A stretch of DNA of 64,000 bases from assembly GCA_947581635.1 (NCBI GenBank), contig CANPVE010000003.1:124001-188000 (forward strand), read 5' to 3'. Within the stretch, counting starts at the first letter, position 1, and every line of letters starts with the position of its first letter. This document shows, one piece after another, positions 18,928 to 27,334 of the stretch. This DNA comes from an uncultured Clostridia bacterium. Its GTDB lineage: Bacteria; Bacillota; Clostridia; Oscillospirales; Acutalibacteraceae. The notes below the pieces were generated by a model. It worked only from the letters and a program-made list of their open reading frames with translations. It was not told the origin of the DNA and did not search any database. Both the position numbers and the translations under genes were made by a program.

Positions 18928-20814
18928 ATGAAAAAAACTCTCTTTGACTCGCGCGATCCATTCTATCGCAATCCCACCGGCGCTGTCCCCAACGGCAAAC
19001 AGATCCATTTTAAGGTGTGTTTGCCCCGCCATCTCTGCTGTTCTTCCGCGACGCTCATTATACATAATGAGCACACCGGCACGCTGGAGCGCGGCAACCT
19101 GTTTTGGTGCGGCATGGAAGGCAGCGATTTTGAATATTGGGAGGTAGACTACACCCCAACAGAAGCTTCCCTCAATTACTATTACTTTGAGCTGCAAACC
19201 TCATCGGGTACGAAATATCTCTGCCGCACCCGCTCAGGTCTGGGCGAACTTCAATCTCAGCCCGTCGCGTGGCAGCTCACAGTATATGAAAGCACCTTCA
19301 CCACGCCGGACTGGCTTGCGGGCGGCATAATGTATCAGATATTCCCCGACCGCTTCAACAAATCCGGCGAAACGCACGACAACATTCCGTACGGGCGCAA
19401 AATTCACGAAAACTGGAACGAGCAGCCTGATTGGAGGCCCAACGAACAAGGCGTTATCACCAACTCCGACTACTTTGGCGGCGACCTCAAAGGCATTACA
19501 CAAAAGCTCGATTACATCAAGTCGCTGGGCGTCAGCTGCATTTACATCAACCCCATATTCGAGGCTCATGAGAATCATCGCTACAACACCGCCGATTACA
19601 GGAAGATAGACCCCATGCTTGGCACCGAGGAGGATTACGTCGAGCTTTGCGAGGAAGCCAAAAAGCGCGGTATGAAGATAATGATAGACGGCGTTTTCTC
19701 CCACACGGGCGACGACTCCGTTTACTTCAACAAGAAAAAGCGCTACGACACACTCGGCGCGTTCAATTCCAAAGAGTCACCCTATTATTCGTGGTTTAAA
19801 TTCTATCAGTGGCCCGACGTATATCACTCATGGTGGGGTATAAATACGCTGCCCGAAGTCAACGAAGACGACCCCGCCGTACTGGAATACCATACGGGCG
19901 AAAACGGAACGGTTGGCGAGTGGCTGAAAAAAGGCGCGGGAGGATGGAGACTGGACGTTGCGGACGAACTTCCGGACATATTCCTGGACAGACTGCGATA
20001 TGCCGCAAAAAAGGCGGATCCCGATGCGGTAATCATAGGCGAGGTGTGGGAAGACGCTACAAACAAAATTGCCTACGGACAGCGCAGGCGGTACCTTCTC
20101 GGCAAACAGCTCGACTCCGTTATGAATTACCCGTTTAAGGACGTTATACTGGGATTCTTGACAGGCTGGTCCGGCGACGAGGCCATTGAGGTGGTCAACA
20201 ACATCGTGGAAAATTACCCGCCGCAGGTGACACGCCTGCTGATGAATTCGCTCGGCACCCACGACACCGAACGCGCAATAACCATTCTGGCGGGTGAACC
20301 TTCCCACAACCGCGGTCGTGACTGGCAAAGTCAGGCCCATCTCTCACAGGAGCAGTACGCGCTTGGCATTAAGATGATGAAGCTCGCATCAGTGTTGCAA
20401 TTCACCCTGCCCGGTGTTCCCTGCATTTATTACGGCGACGAGGCAGGCGTTGAAGGTTACAAGGATCCATTCAACCGTGCGACATACCCGTGGGGCAACG
20501 AGGACAAGGCGTTAATTGACTGGTACAGGAAGCTTGGCAAACTGAGAAACGACGTAGACTGTCTGACTGACGGTACATTTGAGACTGTAAAGTGCATAGA
20601 CGCGGTTATGTCGTTTGTGCGCCGCGGCAAGCGCGACTCTCTCTTCGTGGCGGTCAACCGCTCAGACGCCAACACACATCATATCGAACTGCCCGTGGGT
20701 TTCAACGGTGCGCGCACTGTGCTCGGTAACGCGTCGGTATATAATGGAACCGTCACGGTTCCCCCGAGAAGCTGCATAGTTCTCAGAGCCAACAATTACT
20801 CAATGTTCAAATGA
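18928..20814 (+). CDS. GH13 alpha-amylase / neopullulanase-like enzyme
   Basis: A glycoside hydrolase of family 13 acting on alpha-1,4 (perhaps also alpha-1,6) glucans. There is no signal peptide, so it is probably intracellular and works on dextrins with GlgP. An N-terminal beta-sandwich like those of neopullulanases covers about residues 1-110. The barrel starts at GGIMYQIFPDRFNKSG. Conserved regions are MIDGVFSHTGDDS, GGWRLDVADELP (nucleophile Asp), AVIIGEVWED (acid/base Glu) and NSLGTHDTER (transition-state Asp). The ATG at 18928 has AGGAAG upstream; the frame is open further up to 18763, where it runs through the hairpin and looks non-coding. Confidence 0.9.
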   Translation: MKKTLFDSRDPFYRNPTGAVPNGKQIHFKVCLPRHLCCSSATLIIHNEHTGTLERGNLFWCGMEGSDFEYWEVDYTPTEASLNYYYFELQTSSGTKYLCRTRSGLGELQSQPVAWQLTVYESTFTTPDWLAGGIMYQIFPDRFNKSGETHDNIPYGRKIHENWNEQPDWRPNEQGVITNSDYFGGDLKGITQKLDYIKSLGVSCIYINPIFEAHENHRYNTADYRKIDPMLGTEEDYVELCEEAKKRGMKIMIDGVFSHTGDDSVYFNKKKRYDTLGAFNSKESPYYSWFKFYQWPDVYHSWWGINTLPEVNEDDPAVLEYHTGENGTVGEWLKKGAGGWRLDVADELPDIFLDRLRYAAKKADPDAVIIGEVWEDATNKIAYGQRRRYLLGKQLDSVMNYPFKDVILGFLTGWSGDEAIEVVNNIVENYPPQVTRLLMNSLGTHDTERAITILAGEPSHNRGRDWQSQAHLSQEQYALGIKMMKLASVLQFTLPGVPCIYYGDEAGVEGYKDPFNRATYPWGNEDKALIDWYRKLGKLRNDVDCLTDGTFETVKCIDAVMSFVRRGKRDSLFVAVNRSDANTHHIELPVGFNGARTVLGNASVYNGTVTVPPRSCIVLRANNYSMFK

Positions 20815-20875
20815 CTGACCGATTGGCTTTCCAAGATGATGCAGAAAATCAAAAAATTTAAAAGCAACTAAAAAC

Positions 20876-20924
20876 AAAAATCCAATTTCGTGAGTATATT
20901 AACCAGTCACGAAATTGGATTTTT
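20876..20924 (+). terminator. Terminator after amylase gene
   Basis: AAAAATCCAATTTCGTGA and TCACGAAATTGGATTTTT form an 18-bp perfect stem around a 13-base loop, with flanking A and T runs on either side, so it can work in both directions. Confidence 0.85.
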
Positions 20925-20991
20925 CAGATGATATGATAAAATCGGCTCATGCTAGGTATTTAATCCTTGCACGGGCCGTATCTTTACCCAC

Positions 20992-21056
20992 AAAAAGGAA
21001 ATAAGCGAACTACCATCACCAAATACCCATCGATAACGGCAATGTGTTCGCTTATT
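20992..21056 (-). terminator. Terminator of the tRNA transcript
   Basis: AATAAGCGAAC (21000-21010) pairs with GTTCGCTTATT (21046-21056). On the minus strand the stem runs into TTTCCTTTTTG. It lies just past tRNA-Val. The loop of about 35 bases is long. Confidence 0.65.
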
Positions 21057-21064
21057 GTATGGTA

Positions 21065-21141
21065 TGGTGGACGCAAACGGACTCGAACCGCCGACCTCCT
21101 GCGTGTGAAGCAGGCGCTCTAACCAGCTGAGCTATGCGTCC
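21065..21141 (-). tRNA. tRNA-Val (anticodon CAC)
   Basis: The minus strand folds as a full cloverleaf: acceptor GGACGCA/TGCGTCC, D arm GCTC..GAGC, anticodon stem CCTGC/GCAGG with loop TTCACAC (anticodon CAC, reads GUG), and T loop TTCGAGT. The discriminator is A and CCA is encoded. It is 8 bases from tRNA-Thr and in the same transcript. Confidence 0.97.
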
Positions 21142-21149
21142 GTACAAAA

Positions 21150-21225
21150 TGGAGCTGATGAGGGGACTCGAACCCCTGACCTGCTGATTACGAATCAGCT
21201 GCTCTACCAACTGAGCCACATCAGC
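21150..21225 (-). tRNA. tRNA-Thr (anticodon CGT)
   Basis: The minus strand gives acceptor GCTGATG/CATCAGC, anticodon stem GCTGA/TCAGC with loop TTCGTAA (anticodon CGT, reads ACG), T stem AGGGG/CCCCT with TTCGAGT, discriminator T and an encoded CCA. First tRNA after the promoter at 21258-21286. Confidence 0.97.
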
Positions 21226-21257
21226 AACTATTGGAACCTAAATTCCGAACCGCGAGT

Positions 21258-21286
21258 TATTGTACCATAAATTTCAAACGGTGTCA
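21258..21286 (-). promoter_or_regulatory. Sigma-A promoter of the tRNA-Thr/tRNA-Val operon
   Basis: On the minus strand TTGACA (21281-21286) and TACAAT (21258-21263) are spaced by 17 bases, with transcription starting some 25-30 bases before tRNA-Thr. Confidence 0.85.
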
Positions 21287-21674
21287 ATACCCTTTTCCAA
21301 AATATTTTTCTAAATTTCTAAATTCAGACCAACATTTGACCGCAAAATTTTATTTTCTGAATTTACAATTCACCGAAAAATATTATTGTTTTTTCAGGTA
21401 TAAAATTGTTAGATATTACAATTTTGTAACTTCTCATTACACGCGCAACATATCATATTGTCAATTTATCTTGTCAAATACAAGATTTACACATATATGT
21501 TTACTAAATCACACAAAAAGCAATCACAAGCAATTGTAATACACGCGAACATACCTTAAATTCCAATATTGATTTTAAACTCAAGATATTATATAATTAC
21601 AAAGTCAAAATATTTCATGATATTGAGTGAATTTTCCGAGATACTCATGGATTATGCGGAAAGGAGTTTTACTA
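21287..21674. other. AT-rich intergenic stretch before the lysozyme-like gene
   Basis: Nearly 390 very AT-rich bases. The only open frames are short and have no ribosome site. No RNA gene or clear promoter was seen apart from the tRNA promoter at its left edge. Confidence 0.5.
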
Positions 21675-23033
21675 TTGTACTTACACAAAAACGTTGGCAG
21701 AGGAAAGTCTGCCGCGCCCCGTCGGACGGCGAGATTGACAGCGTTTTTTCTGGCTTTTTGTATGTTCTTCGCAATCGCGGCGCAAGGGCAGACTTACGCA
21801 TTGTCGGTCACTGAGAAAAACAAAGACACAATATACGAATATCTCATCGGGAAAATGGGGCTCAACAGTGCCGCAGCCTGCGGCGTACTGGCCAATTTGT
21901 ATCATGAATCCGGTTTTTCACCGACCATGGATGGGGACGACGGGACAAGCTATGGCATTTGTCAGTGGCATAACGACCGCATGACAAGACTTATGGATTA
22001 TTGCAGCCAGAACCGTTACGACTATAAGACGCTGGAAGGGCAGCTTAATTATCTGAAATACGAGTTGAGTACATACTATCCGGGCGTATACAATTATCTG
22101 AAATCGGTCTCCAATACCGCCGACGGAGCATACAATGCCGCCAGCTATTGGTGCATAAATTACGAGATTCCATTGGACAGTGCAAACAAAGCGGCGACCA
22201 GGGGCAATCTGGCAAAGGACAAGTACTGGTATGAATACAATCCCAAGCTCAATGGGGCAAAATACACGCGGGTTCTCAAGGTGACAAGCCCTCTTATGTA
22301 CGGTAATGATGTAACATACGTTCAATCGTGCTTGAAATCTGTGGGCTACAACGTAGATATTGACGGATATTACGGCAGTGACACTGCGTCTGCTGTCACT
22401 CAATTTCAAAAAAGCAAGGGACTTACTGTTGACGGAATGTGCGGACAAGCCACATGGAATGCACTTAAAAAGGCGCTTTCCGAATCCGGCGGCGCTATTA
22501 AGATAACCACCCAGCCCATCGACTGCGAGGTTAAAATCGGCGGCACTGTCAAGTTTACCGTCAAGGCCACGGGTACGGGGCTAAGCTATCAGTGGCAGCT
22601 CAGCGACGACAACGGCAAGAACTGGCGCAACAGCAGCGTCAAGACTGCCAATTACTACACCACTCTCACCAAGACCAATGTAAACCGCATGGTGCGCTGT
22701 ATCATCACCGACAAGGGCGGCAATAAAGTTACATCAGGCACAGCTTCAATGAAGGCGTCCAACCTCGCGATAACCACTCAGCCCATCGACTGCATTGTTA
22801 AAATCGGCGGCACTGTCAAGTTTACTGTCAAGGCCACAGGCACTGGGCTAAGCTATCAGTGGCAGCTCAGCGACGACAACGGCAAGAACTGGCGCAACAG
22901 CAGCGTCAAGACTGCCAATTACTACACCACACTTACAAAAACCAATGTAAATCGCATGGTGCGCTGCATCGTCACCGACAAGGGCGGCAATAAGGTAACG
23001 TCGGGCACAGCTTCTATGAAGGCGAAGCAATAA
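21675..23033 (+). CDS. Secreted lysozyme-like protein with peptidoglycan-binding domain and two Ig-like repeats
   Basis: The TTG at 21675 is chosen because AAAGGAG lies 8 bases upstream. Residues 1-42 are a basic-then-hydrophobic signal peptide ending QGQTYA. Residues about 45-185 resemble the phage-tail lysozyme (Phage_lysozyme2-type) fold, with ACGVLANLYHESGFSPTMDG (likely catalytic Glu in HES) and SYGICQWHNDR. A PG_binding_1 domain follows (VQSCLKSVGYNVDIDGYYG, VTQFQKSKGLTVDG). Two Ig-like units of 89 residues end the protein and are nearly identical to each other and to five units in the next gene. Probable role: cutting peptidoglycan outside the cell. Substrate and timing are unknown. 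Confidence 0.88.
   Translation: MYLHKNVGRGKSAAPRRTARLTAFFLAFCMFFAIAAQGQTYALSVTEKNKDTIYEYLIGKMGLNSAAACGVLANLYHESGFSPTMDGDDGTSYGICQWHNDRMTRLMDYCSQNRYDYKTLEGQLNYLKYELSTYYPGVYNYLKSVSNTADGAYNAASYWCINYEIPLDSANKAATRGNLAKDKYWYEYNPKLNGAKYTRVLKVTSPLMYGNDVTYVQSCLKSVGYNVDIDGYYGSDTASAVTQFQKSKGLTVDGMCGQATWNALKKALSESGGAIKITTQPIDCEVKIGGTVKFTVKATGTGLSYQWQLSDDNGKNWRNSSVKTANYYTTLTKTNVNRMVRCIITDKGGNKVTSGTASMKASNLAITTQPIDCIVKIGGTVKFTVKATGTGLSYQWQLSDDNGKNWRNSSVKTANYYTTLTKTNVNRMVRCIVTDKGGNKVTSGTASMKAKQ
22503..23030 (+). repeat. Tandem Ig-like repeats (2 units, 267-bp period)
   Basis: Units begin at 22503 and 22770 and are nearly identical in DNA, sharing long blocks such as the codons for SYQWQLSDDNGKNWRNSS and TANYYTTLT. 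DNA-level identity suggests recent duplication or gene conversion. Confidence 0.9.
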
Positions 23034-23051
23034 TCCGGCATTGACGTAAAT

Positions 23052-23095
23052 CAACACCTCAGTTCAGGCTTTTAAGCTGAGACTGAGGTGTTTTG
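23052..23095 (+). terminator. Terminator after the lysozyme-like gene
   Basis: CAACACCTCAGT and ACTGAGGTGTTTTG form an 11-bp stem with an inner CAGGCTTTTAAGCTG-type pairing, followed by TTTT. Confidence 0.8.
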
Positions 23096-23150
23096 ATTTG
23101 TAAATATTTTACAAATCATACAGGTTGACTTAAGGAAAAAAAAATGTTAT

Positions 23151-23184
23151 TATTACCTTGACAATATTTATATTACCTTGGCAA
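23151..23184 (+). promoter_or_regulatory. 20-bp-spaced direct repeat upstream of the CAP-domain gene
   Basis: TATTACCTTG occurs at 23151 and again at 23171, each followed by ACAA or GCAA. The exact 20-base spacing (about two helical turns) suggests a regulator binding on one face of the DNA. About 180 bases further the CAP gene starts. Between them a GCGG-GAAA-CCGC hairpin (23238-23249) indicates a structured leader. No known riboswitch was recognised. Confidence 0.45.
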
Positions 23185-23361
23185 CCGTAGCATTACAAAT
23201 CAAAAGCGCGTAATCTTGGGTGCGTGATTGTGCTCGGGCGGGAAACCGCACTCATTGGCGTGTGAGATTTATGTGGGTAACTGCGTTTCGGTTATATATG
23301 GGGCTATTCGATTAAGGTTTGACAGCCAGGGTAATAAAAGTTTGAAGGGGGTTTTTTTACC

Positions 23362-25263
23362 TTGAAAAAAATCAGAAAAAAAATTCTTACGCTCGTCGTG
23401 ATGACATTAATTGCAGCAATATCATTGTCGACGGCGTCCACTCAGGCTTTTTCGTCATCACAGGTATATGCTGCGGCGAATTACGAAAGTGAGCAGCTTG
23501 AGCAATACGCACTTCAGGTGGCGATTATTGTGAATCGCGAGCGCATCTCAAATGGTCTGTCTCCTCTCAAATTCTCTAACAGGCTCAGCGAAGTGGCAAA
23601 TTTACGCGCTAAGGAAACCGAGACGCTTTTCTCGCACAAGCGTCCCAATGGCACAAGCTGCTTCACTGCTTTGGACGAGGCAGGCATAGATTATTACTAT
23701 GCGGGCGAAAATATTGCATATGGCCAGAAAACTCCTGAGCTTGTTATGAAAGCCTGGATGAATTCATCCGGACATCGCGCCAATATTCTCAGCGAATCCC
23801 CCGAATATCTGGGCGTCGGAGTTACATACAATAAGGAACAATCGAGATATTATTGGGTACAGATTTTCACATACTCCTCCGGACTGGACGGCCAGGTTCC
23901 CGTTGATCCGGAATCTCTTCCAAAGATAACACAGCAGCCAAAGAATTTCGTGGGCAAAATTGGCGATACAGTGTCATTCAAAGTCAAGGCCAGCGGACAG
24001 GGATTGACATATCAGTGGCAGCTCAGTGACGATGGAAACAATTGGCGCAACAGCAGCGTTAAAACGGCCAACTACTACACCACGCTCACAGCCGCAAACA
24101 ACGGCCGCTATGTGCGCTGCGTGATCAAGGATAAATACGGCACTGCCGCAACGTCCGACACCGTACAAATGAGAACCTCTGCCGTACAAATCGTCTCGCA
24201 GCCTGTAGACTGCTTTGCCAAGGTGGGTTCACAGGTGAAATTCACCGTAAGAGCTGTAGGCGACAGTCTCAGCTATCAGTGGCAACTCAGCGATGACAAT
24301 GGCAAAACTTGGCGCAACAGCAGCGTTAAGTCAGCCAATTATTACACCACACTCACCGATAAAAATGTCGGCAGATATGTGCGCTGTGTCGTCACCGACA
24401 AATACGGGAATAAGGCGACTTCACTCTCTGCATCAATGGAGTCGCCTTACGTCAGGATAACCGATAATCCCATCGACTGTGTAAGTTCAATAGGCGGCTC
24501 GGTATCATTCTCTGTTTCGGCAACCGGCGAAGGCCTTACATATCAGTGGCAGCTCAGTGATGACAACGGCAAAAACTGGCGCAACAGCAGCACAAAGAGT
24601 TCAACATACAAAACTATCCTCACCTCTGTGAATAACGGCCGTTGGGTGCGCTGCTCGGTTAAGGACAAGTATGGCAACACCGCAGTATCTGGCTCGGCTC
24701 AGATGAGAACTTCCGCCGCACAGACTGCCATGCAGATAATTTCACAGCCTTCCGATTGTGTGACTAACGCCGGCGGTCAGGTTAAATTCACCGTAAAAGC
24801 GGTGGGCGACGGTCTGAGCTATCAGTGGCAGCTCAGCGATGACAATGGCAAAACTTGGCGCAACAGCAGCGTTAAGTCAGCCAATTATTACACTACTCTC
24901 ACTTATGTAAACAGCGGCAGATATGTGCGCTGCATTGTCACCGACAAATACGGCAGCAAGGTCACATCAAAATCCGCCCAAATCAAACCCGCTTCGCTGG
25001 AAATAGTCTCCCAGCCGGCCGACGTAAAAGTCAACATAGGTTCACAGGTCAAGTTTACCGTGCAGGCGGTAGGCGACGGTCTGAGCTATCAATGGCAGCT
25101 CAGCGACGACGATGGCAAGACTTGGCGCAACAGCAGCGTCAAATCTGCCAATTACTACACCACACTCACTAATGTGAACAACGGCAGATGTGCGCGCTGC
25201 ATTGTCACCGATAATAAGGGACACAAAGTTACTTCAAACAAGGCTTATATGACTGCAAGATAA
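23362..25263 (+). CDS. Secreted CAP-domain (SCP/PR-1) protein with five Ig-like repeats
   Basis: The TTG start has AAGGGGG upstream. Residues 1-37 are a signal peptide (ending SSSQVYA). Residues about 48-172 form a CAP domain with the expected blocks: VNRERISNGLSPLKFS, LFSHKRPNG (His), YAGENIAYG (Glu) and SSGHRANIL (His). From residue 187 five Ig-like units of 87-92 residues follow, all with YQWQLSDD and WRNSS cores. There is no sorting signal or membrane anchor, so the protein is probably free or wall-attached through the repeats. CAP proteins in bacteria are often linked to sporulation (YkwD-like), adhesion or host contact; the role here is open. It is paired with the lysozyme-like gene by shared repeats. 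Confidence 0.92.
   Translation: MKKIRKKILTLVVMTLIAAISLSTASTQAFSSSQVYAAANYESEQLEQYALQVAIIVNRERISNGLSPLKFSNRLSEVANLRAKETETLFSHKRPNGTSCFTALDEAGIDYYYAGENIAYGQKTPELVMKAWMNSSGHRANILSESPEYLGVGVTYNKEQSRYYWVQIFTYSSGLDGQVPVDPESLPKITQQPKNFVGKIGDTVSFKVKASGQGLTYQWQLSDDGNNWRNSSVKTANYYTTLTAANNGRYVRCVIKDKYGTAATSDTVQMRTSAVQIVSQPVDCFAKVGSQVKFTVRAVGDSLSYQWQLSDDNGKTWRNSSVKSANYYTTLTDKNVGRYVRCVVTDKYGNKATSLSASMESPYVRITDNPIDCVSSIGGSVSFSVSATGEGLTYQWQLSDDNGKNWRNSSTKSSTYKTILTSVNNGRWVRCSVKDKYGNTAVSGSAQMRTSAAQTAMQIISQPSDCVTNAGGQVKFTVKAVGDGLSYQWQLSDDNGKTWRNSSVKSANYYTTLTYVNSGRYVRCIVTDKYGSKVTSKSAQIKPASLEIVSQPADVKVNIGSQVKFTVQAVGDGLSYQWQLSDDDGKTWRNSSVKSANYYTTLTNVNNGRCARCIVTDNKGHKVTSNKAYMTAR
23920..25260 (+). repeat. Five tandem Ig-like repeat units
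   Basis: Units begin near residues 187, 274, 363, 452 and 544. Units 2, 4 and 5 are closest (KSANYYTTLT); unit 3 is the most divergent (SSTYKTILT). The same unit occurs twice in the upstream gene. Confidence 0.9.
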
Positions 25264-25309
25264 ACCGCCTGTAACTTTTACGCAGGAGAAAACAATAAAG
25301 ACAAACAGA

Positions 25310-25361
25310 AAAAATCTCAGCGAAGTTCGGAAATTGCTTCCGTTGTCCGCTGAGATTTTTT
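25310..25361. terminator. Bidirectional terminator between CAP and TIR-like genes
   Basis: AAAAATCTCAGCG and CGCTGAGATTTTT form a 13-bp stem with A and T runs on the two sides, lying between converging genes. Confidence 0.88.
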
Positions 25362-25388
25362 ATTGGTATTTGATTTGATTAATTGACA

Positions 25389-26978
25389 TCATTCACCCAC
25401 GTTGACCCACACCGACGGACGCACGCCTAACGGACTGTAAATAAAAGCTCCTACATAACAATAGTAATACGTGCCGTTGGATTCATTACGAGATCCCTCA
25501 ACTATGTACGGCTTGCCCGATTGGTCCACTATCTGCATCACCTGATCGTCAATACGATCCACATTTGTCTCCACGCCGTCGTCTAGGGATTCAAATCGAC
25601 CGAAACCGTACCCGTTGGAGCGCAACCACCAATTTTTGTCTGTAATTCTGTCGGACAATGTGGGAAAATACGCATTACATTCCTCAGCGCTCAGAAGAAA
25701 CACCTTGTCGATGGTATCCTGGCCGCAGTTTATTTTATAGTTTTGCAATGTATTTACACTATCATCAAGCGGCTCCACCGTTATATCGGGCGTAAAGATG
25801 TAAGTTCCGTTTATCTTGTTCTGCTCGTCGACGGTAAATGCGCTGTTTATAAAGTCGTTGTTAAGCCACTGCCTGAGCGAGCTGTTTTGCCAATTTACCC
25901 CGTATTTGTATTGTTCAATATAATTGTGCGGATTCTTGCTCAATTCCGTTCTGGTCATGTGTTCCTCGTCAATTTTTTCCCACTGTTTATCCGTGATGCC
26001 TTGGGCATATTTATCGTCAAACGGCTTCTCGACCAGAACATTTTTCGACAACAGCAGCAAATTATCGCCGTTTTTGTCGAGAATCACCCATTCTATTTCA
26101 CTGCCCTCAAAGCTGCCGAACTTCACTTCGTCATTTACACTGACCTGATCCGGCGACGTTATTTCCGACACATATTCGGGCTTCACCTCGGAAGAAACAT
26201 CATCGGTACCCTCTGCGGTGTCAGGCCCGCCGAATAAATTTTTAATATCAATCGGTTTGCCCTTCATAATGAACATCAACACGAAAACGGAAGCTAAAAT
26301 CAACAGGGCAATGATAATAACAGTAACTGCGCGGCTGCTATTGCGCTTTTGCTGAGCCTGCACAGCTGTCTGCGAAATTACGCGCACGGGAACTGTATTA
26401 AAGTTCGGCTCCGTTTGAGCAGGCGTGCTGTCGAACAAGTCCGTACCGAGGTAATTAAATGAACCGCCGCCATAATCCAAACCCGCGTCGCCCGCAGTAA
26501 TGTCTGGGAAATCGGAGTCTTGAGACACGGGTATCGCGGAAATGCCGGACGCAGATATCACAGCTTCCACTGCCTCATCGACCGAAGTTTTGTCGTATAC
26601 GTTGACCGATTTCATGTTTTTCAATCCAAGCCACAGGGCATACATACTGTCGGACAGCTTTCTGACGTCGAAACTTGACATATCCTCGCACCATACGCAA
26701 ATGCAGTTCTTTTCCAGAGTCTGAGCGACTTCCAGTTCTCTGCACATATCCGCATCCTCTCCCCCGAAGAGTGCGCTGTCGGCAAAGAACAGCACCGCGC
26801 AGCTGTTAGCCATCTTCTCGGGAATGCCGCTCTGCGCCCCGTTGTCATAAAACACAGGAATTCGGTCGTTGAGCTGTCGAATCGTCGACGCGGCTCCGGA
26901 GGGATTTTGTCTACCGCAGCTCACAAACAATTGCTCGTTCGGACGGTATTGCGGAGTGAATCCAAGGTTTAATGCCAT
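25389..26978 (-). CDS. TIR-like / transmembrane / DUF6273-like protein
   Basis: GGGAGGAAG precedes the ATG. Residues 15-142 look TIR-like: QLFVSCGR strand, RIPVFYDNG, CAVLFFADSAL, then MCRELEVAQ with Glu81 at the place of the catalytic Glu of NAD-cleaving TIRs, and NCICVWCED. A linker leads to one membrane helix at 217-238. The outer part, from about residue 285, matches the DUF6273 pattern: VKFGSFEGSEIEWVIL, LLLLSKNVL, SLRQWLNNDFINSAF, KVFLLSAEECNAYF, WWLRSNGYG and GVRPSVWV. By topology the TIR part is inside and DUF6273 outside. Function unknown; a sensor-receptor is possible. No defence genes are adjacent. Confidence 0.78.
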   Translation of the reverse strand: MALNLGFTPQYRPNEQLFVSCGRQNPSGAASTIRQLNDRIPVFYDNGAQSGIPEKMANSCAVLFFADSALFGGEDADMCRELEVAQTLEKNCICVWCEDMSSFDVRKLSDSMYALWLGLKNMKSVNVYDKTSVDEAVEAVISASGISAIPVSQDSDFPDITAGDAGLDYGGGSFNYLGTDLFDSTPAQTEPNFNTVPVRVISQTAVQAQQKRNSSRAVTVIIIALLILASVFVLMFIMKGKPIDIKNLFGGPDTAEGTDDVSSEVKPEYVSEITSPDQVSVNDEVKFGSFEGSEIEWVILDKNGDNLLLLSKNVLVEKPFDDKYAQGITDKQWEKIDEEHMTRTELSKNPHNYIEQYKYGVNWQNSSLRQWLNNDFINSAFTVDEQNKINGTYIFTPDITVEPLDDSVNTLQNYKINCGQDTIDKVFLLSAEECNAYFPTLSDRITDKNWWLRSNGYGFGRFESLDDGVETNVDRIDDQVMQIVDQSGKPYIVEGSRNESNGTYYYCYVGAFIYSPLGVRPSVWVNVGE

Positions 26979-27290
26979 GTTTTACTTCCTCCCGAAATAT
27001 ATATTTTTGAGGCCAGAAACGCCTTATGTCAACACGCTGAAGTCAATTTCCCGGCCTATATGAGTGTTTTACTGCCTCATTGCGAATTAACAGGAAATTT
27101 AATCCTTACATTATTCTAACATAAAGTATAAAAAAGGTCAACACAAAGTAATAATAAAATATCATTGAAATTTCTTAAAAATAAAAATTCCATCTACACC
27201 TGCCAGCACCATACGTCCGAATTTTACAATAATGCTGCACTAATGTGAATTTCGTATCCAAAAGCCGGACAGTTTTTATATCATTGCCTA
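26979..27290. other. AT-rich divergent intergenic region
   Basis: Between the TIR-like gene and the atp promoter the DNA is AT-rich with no supported gene. It must hold the minus-strand promoter for the TIR-like gene; no strong hexamer pair was found. Confidence 0.45.
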
Positions 27291-27319
27291 TTGCATTATT
27301 TTTCTTTTTAGTGTAGAAT
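27291..27319 (+). promoter_or_regulatory. Sigma-A-like promoter of the atp operon
   Basis: TTGCAT (27291-27296) and TAGAAT (27314-27319) with a 17-base spacer, just ahead of atpI. Confidence 0.6.
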
Positions 27320-27334
27320 TGTACGGAGAGGTAT

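Noticed and set aside
22503..25260. Ig-like repeat array considered as a CRISPR or satellite array
   Set aside because: The 267-bp units are in frame and code for folded Ig-like domains; there are no spacers.
25389..26978. TIR-like gene as part of a known anti-phage system (Thoeris or CBASS)
   Set aside because: No ThsA, cyclase, or other defence gene lies next to it, and its neighbours are housekeeping genes.
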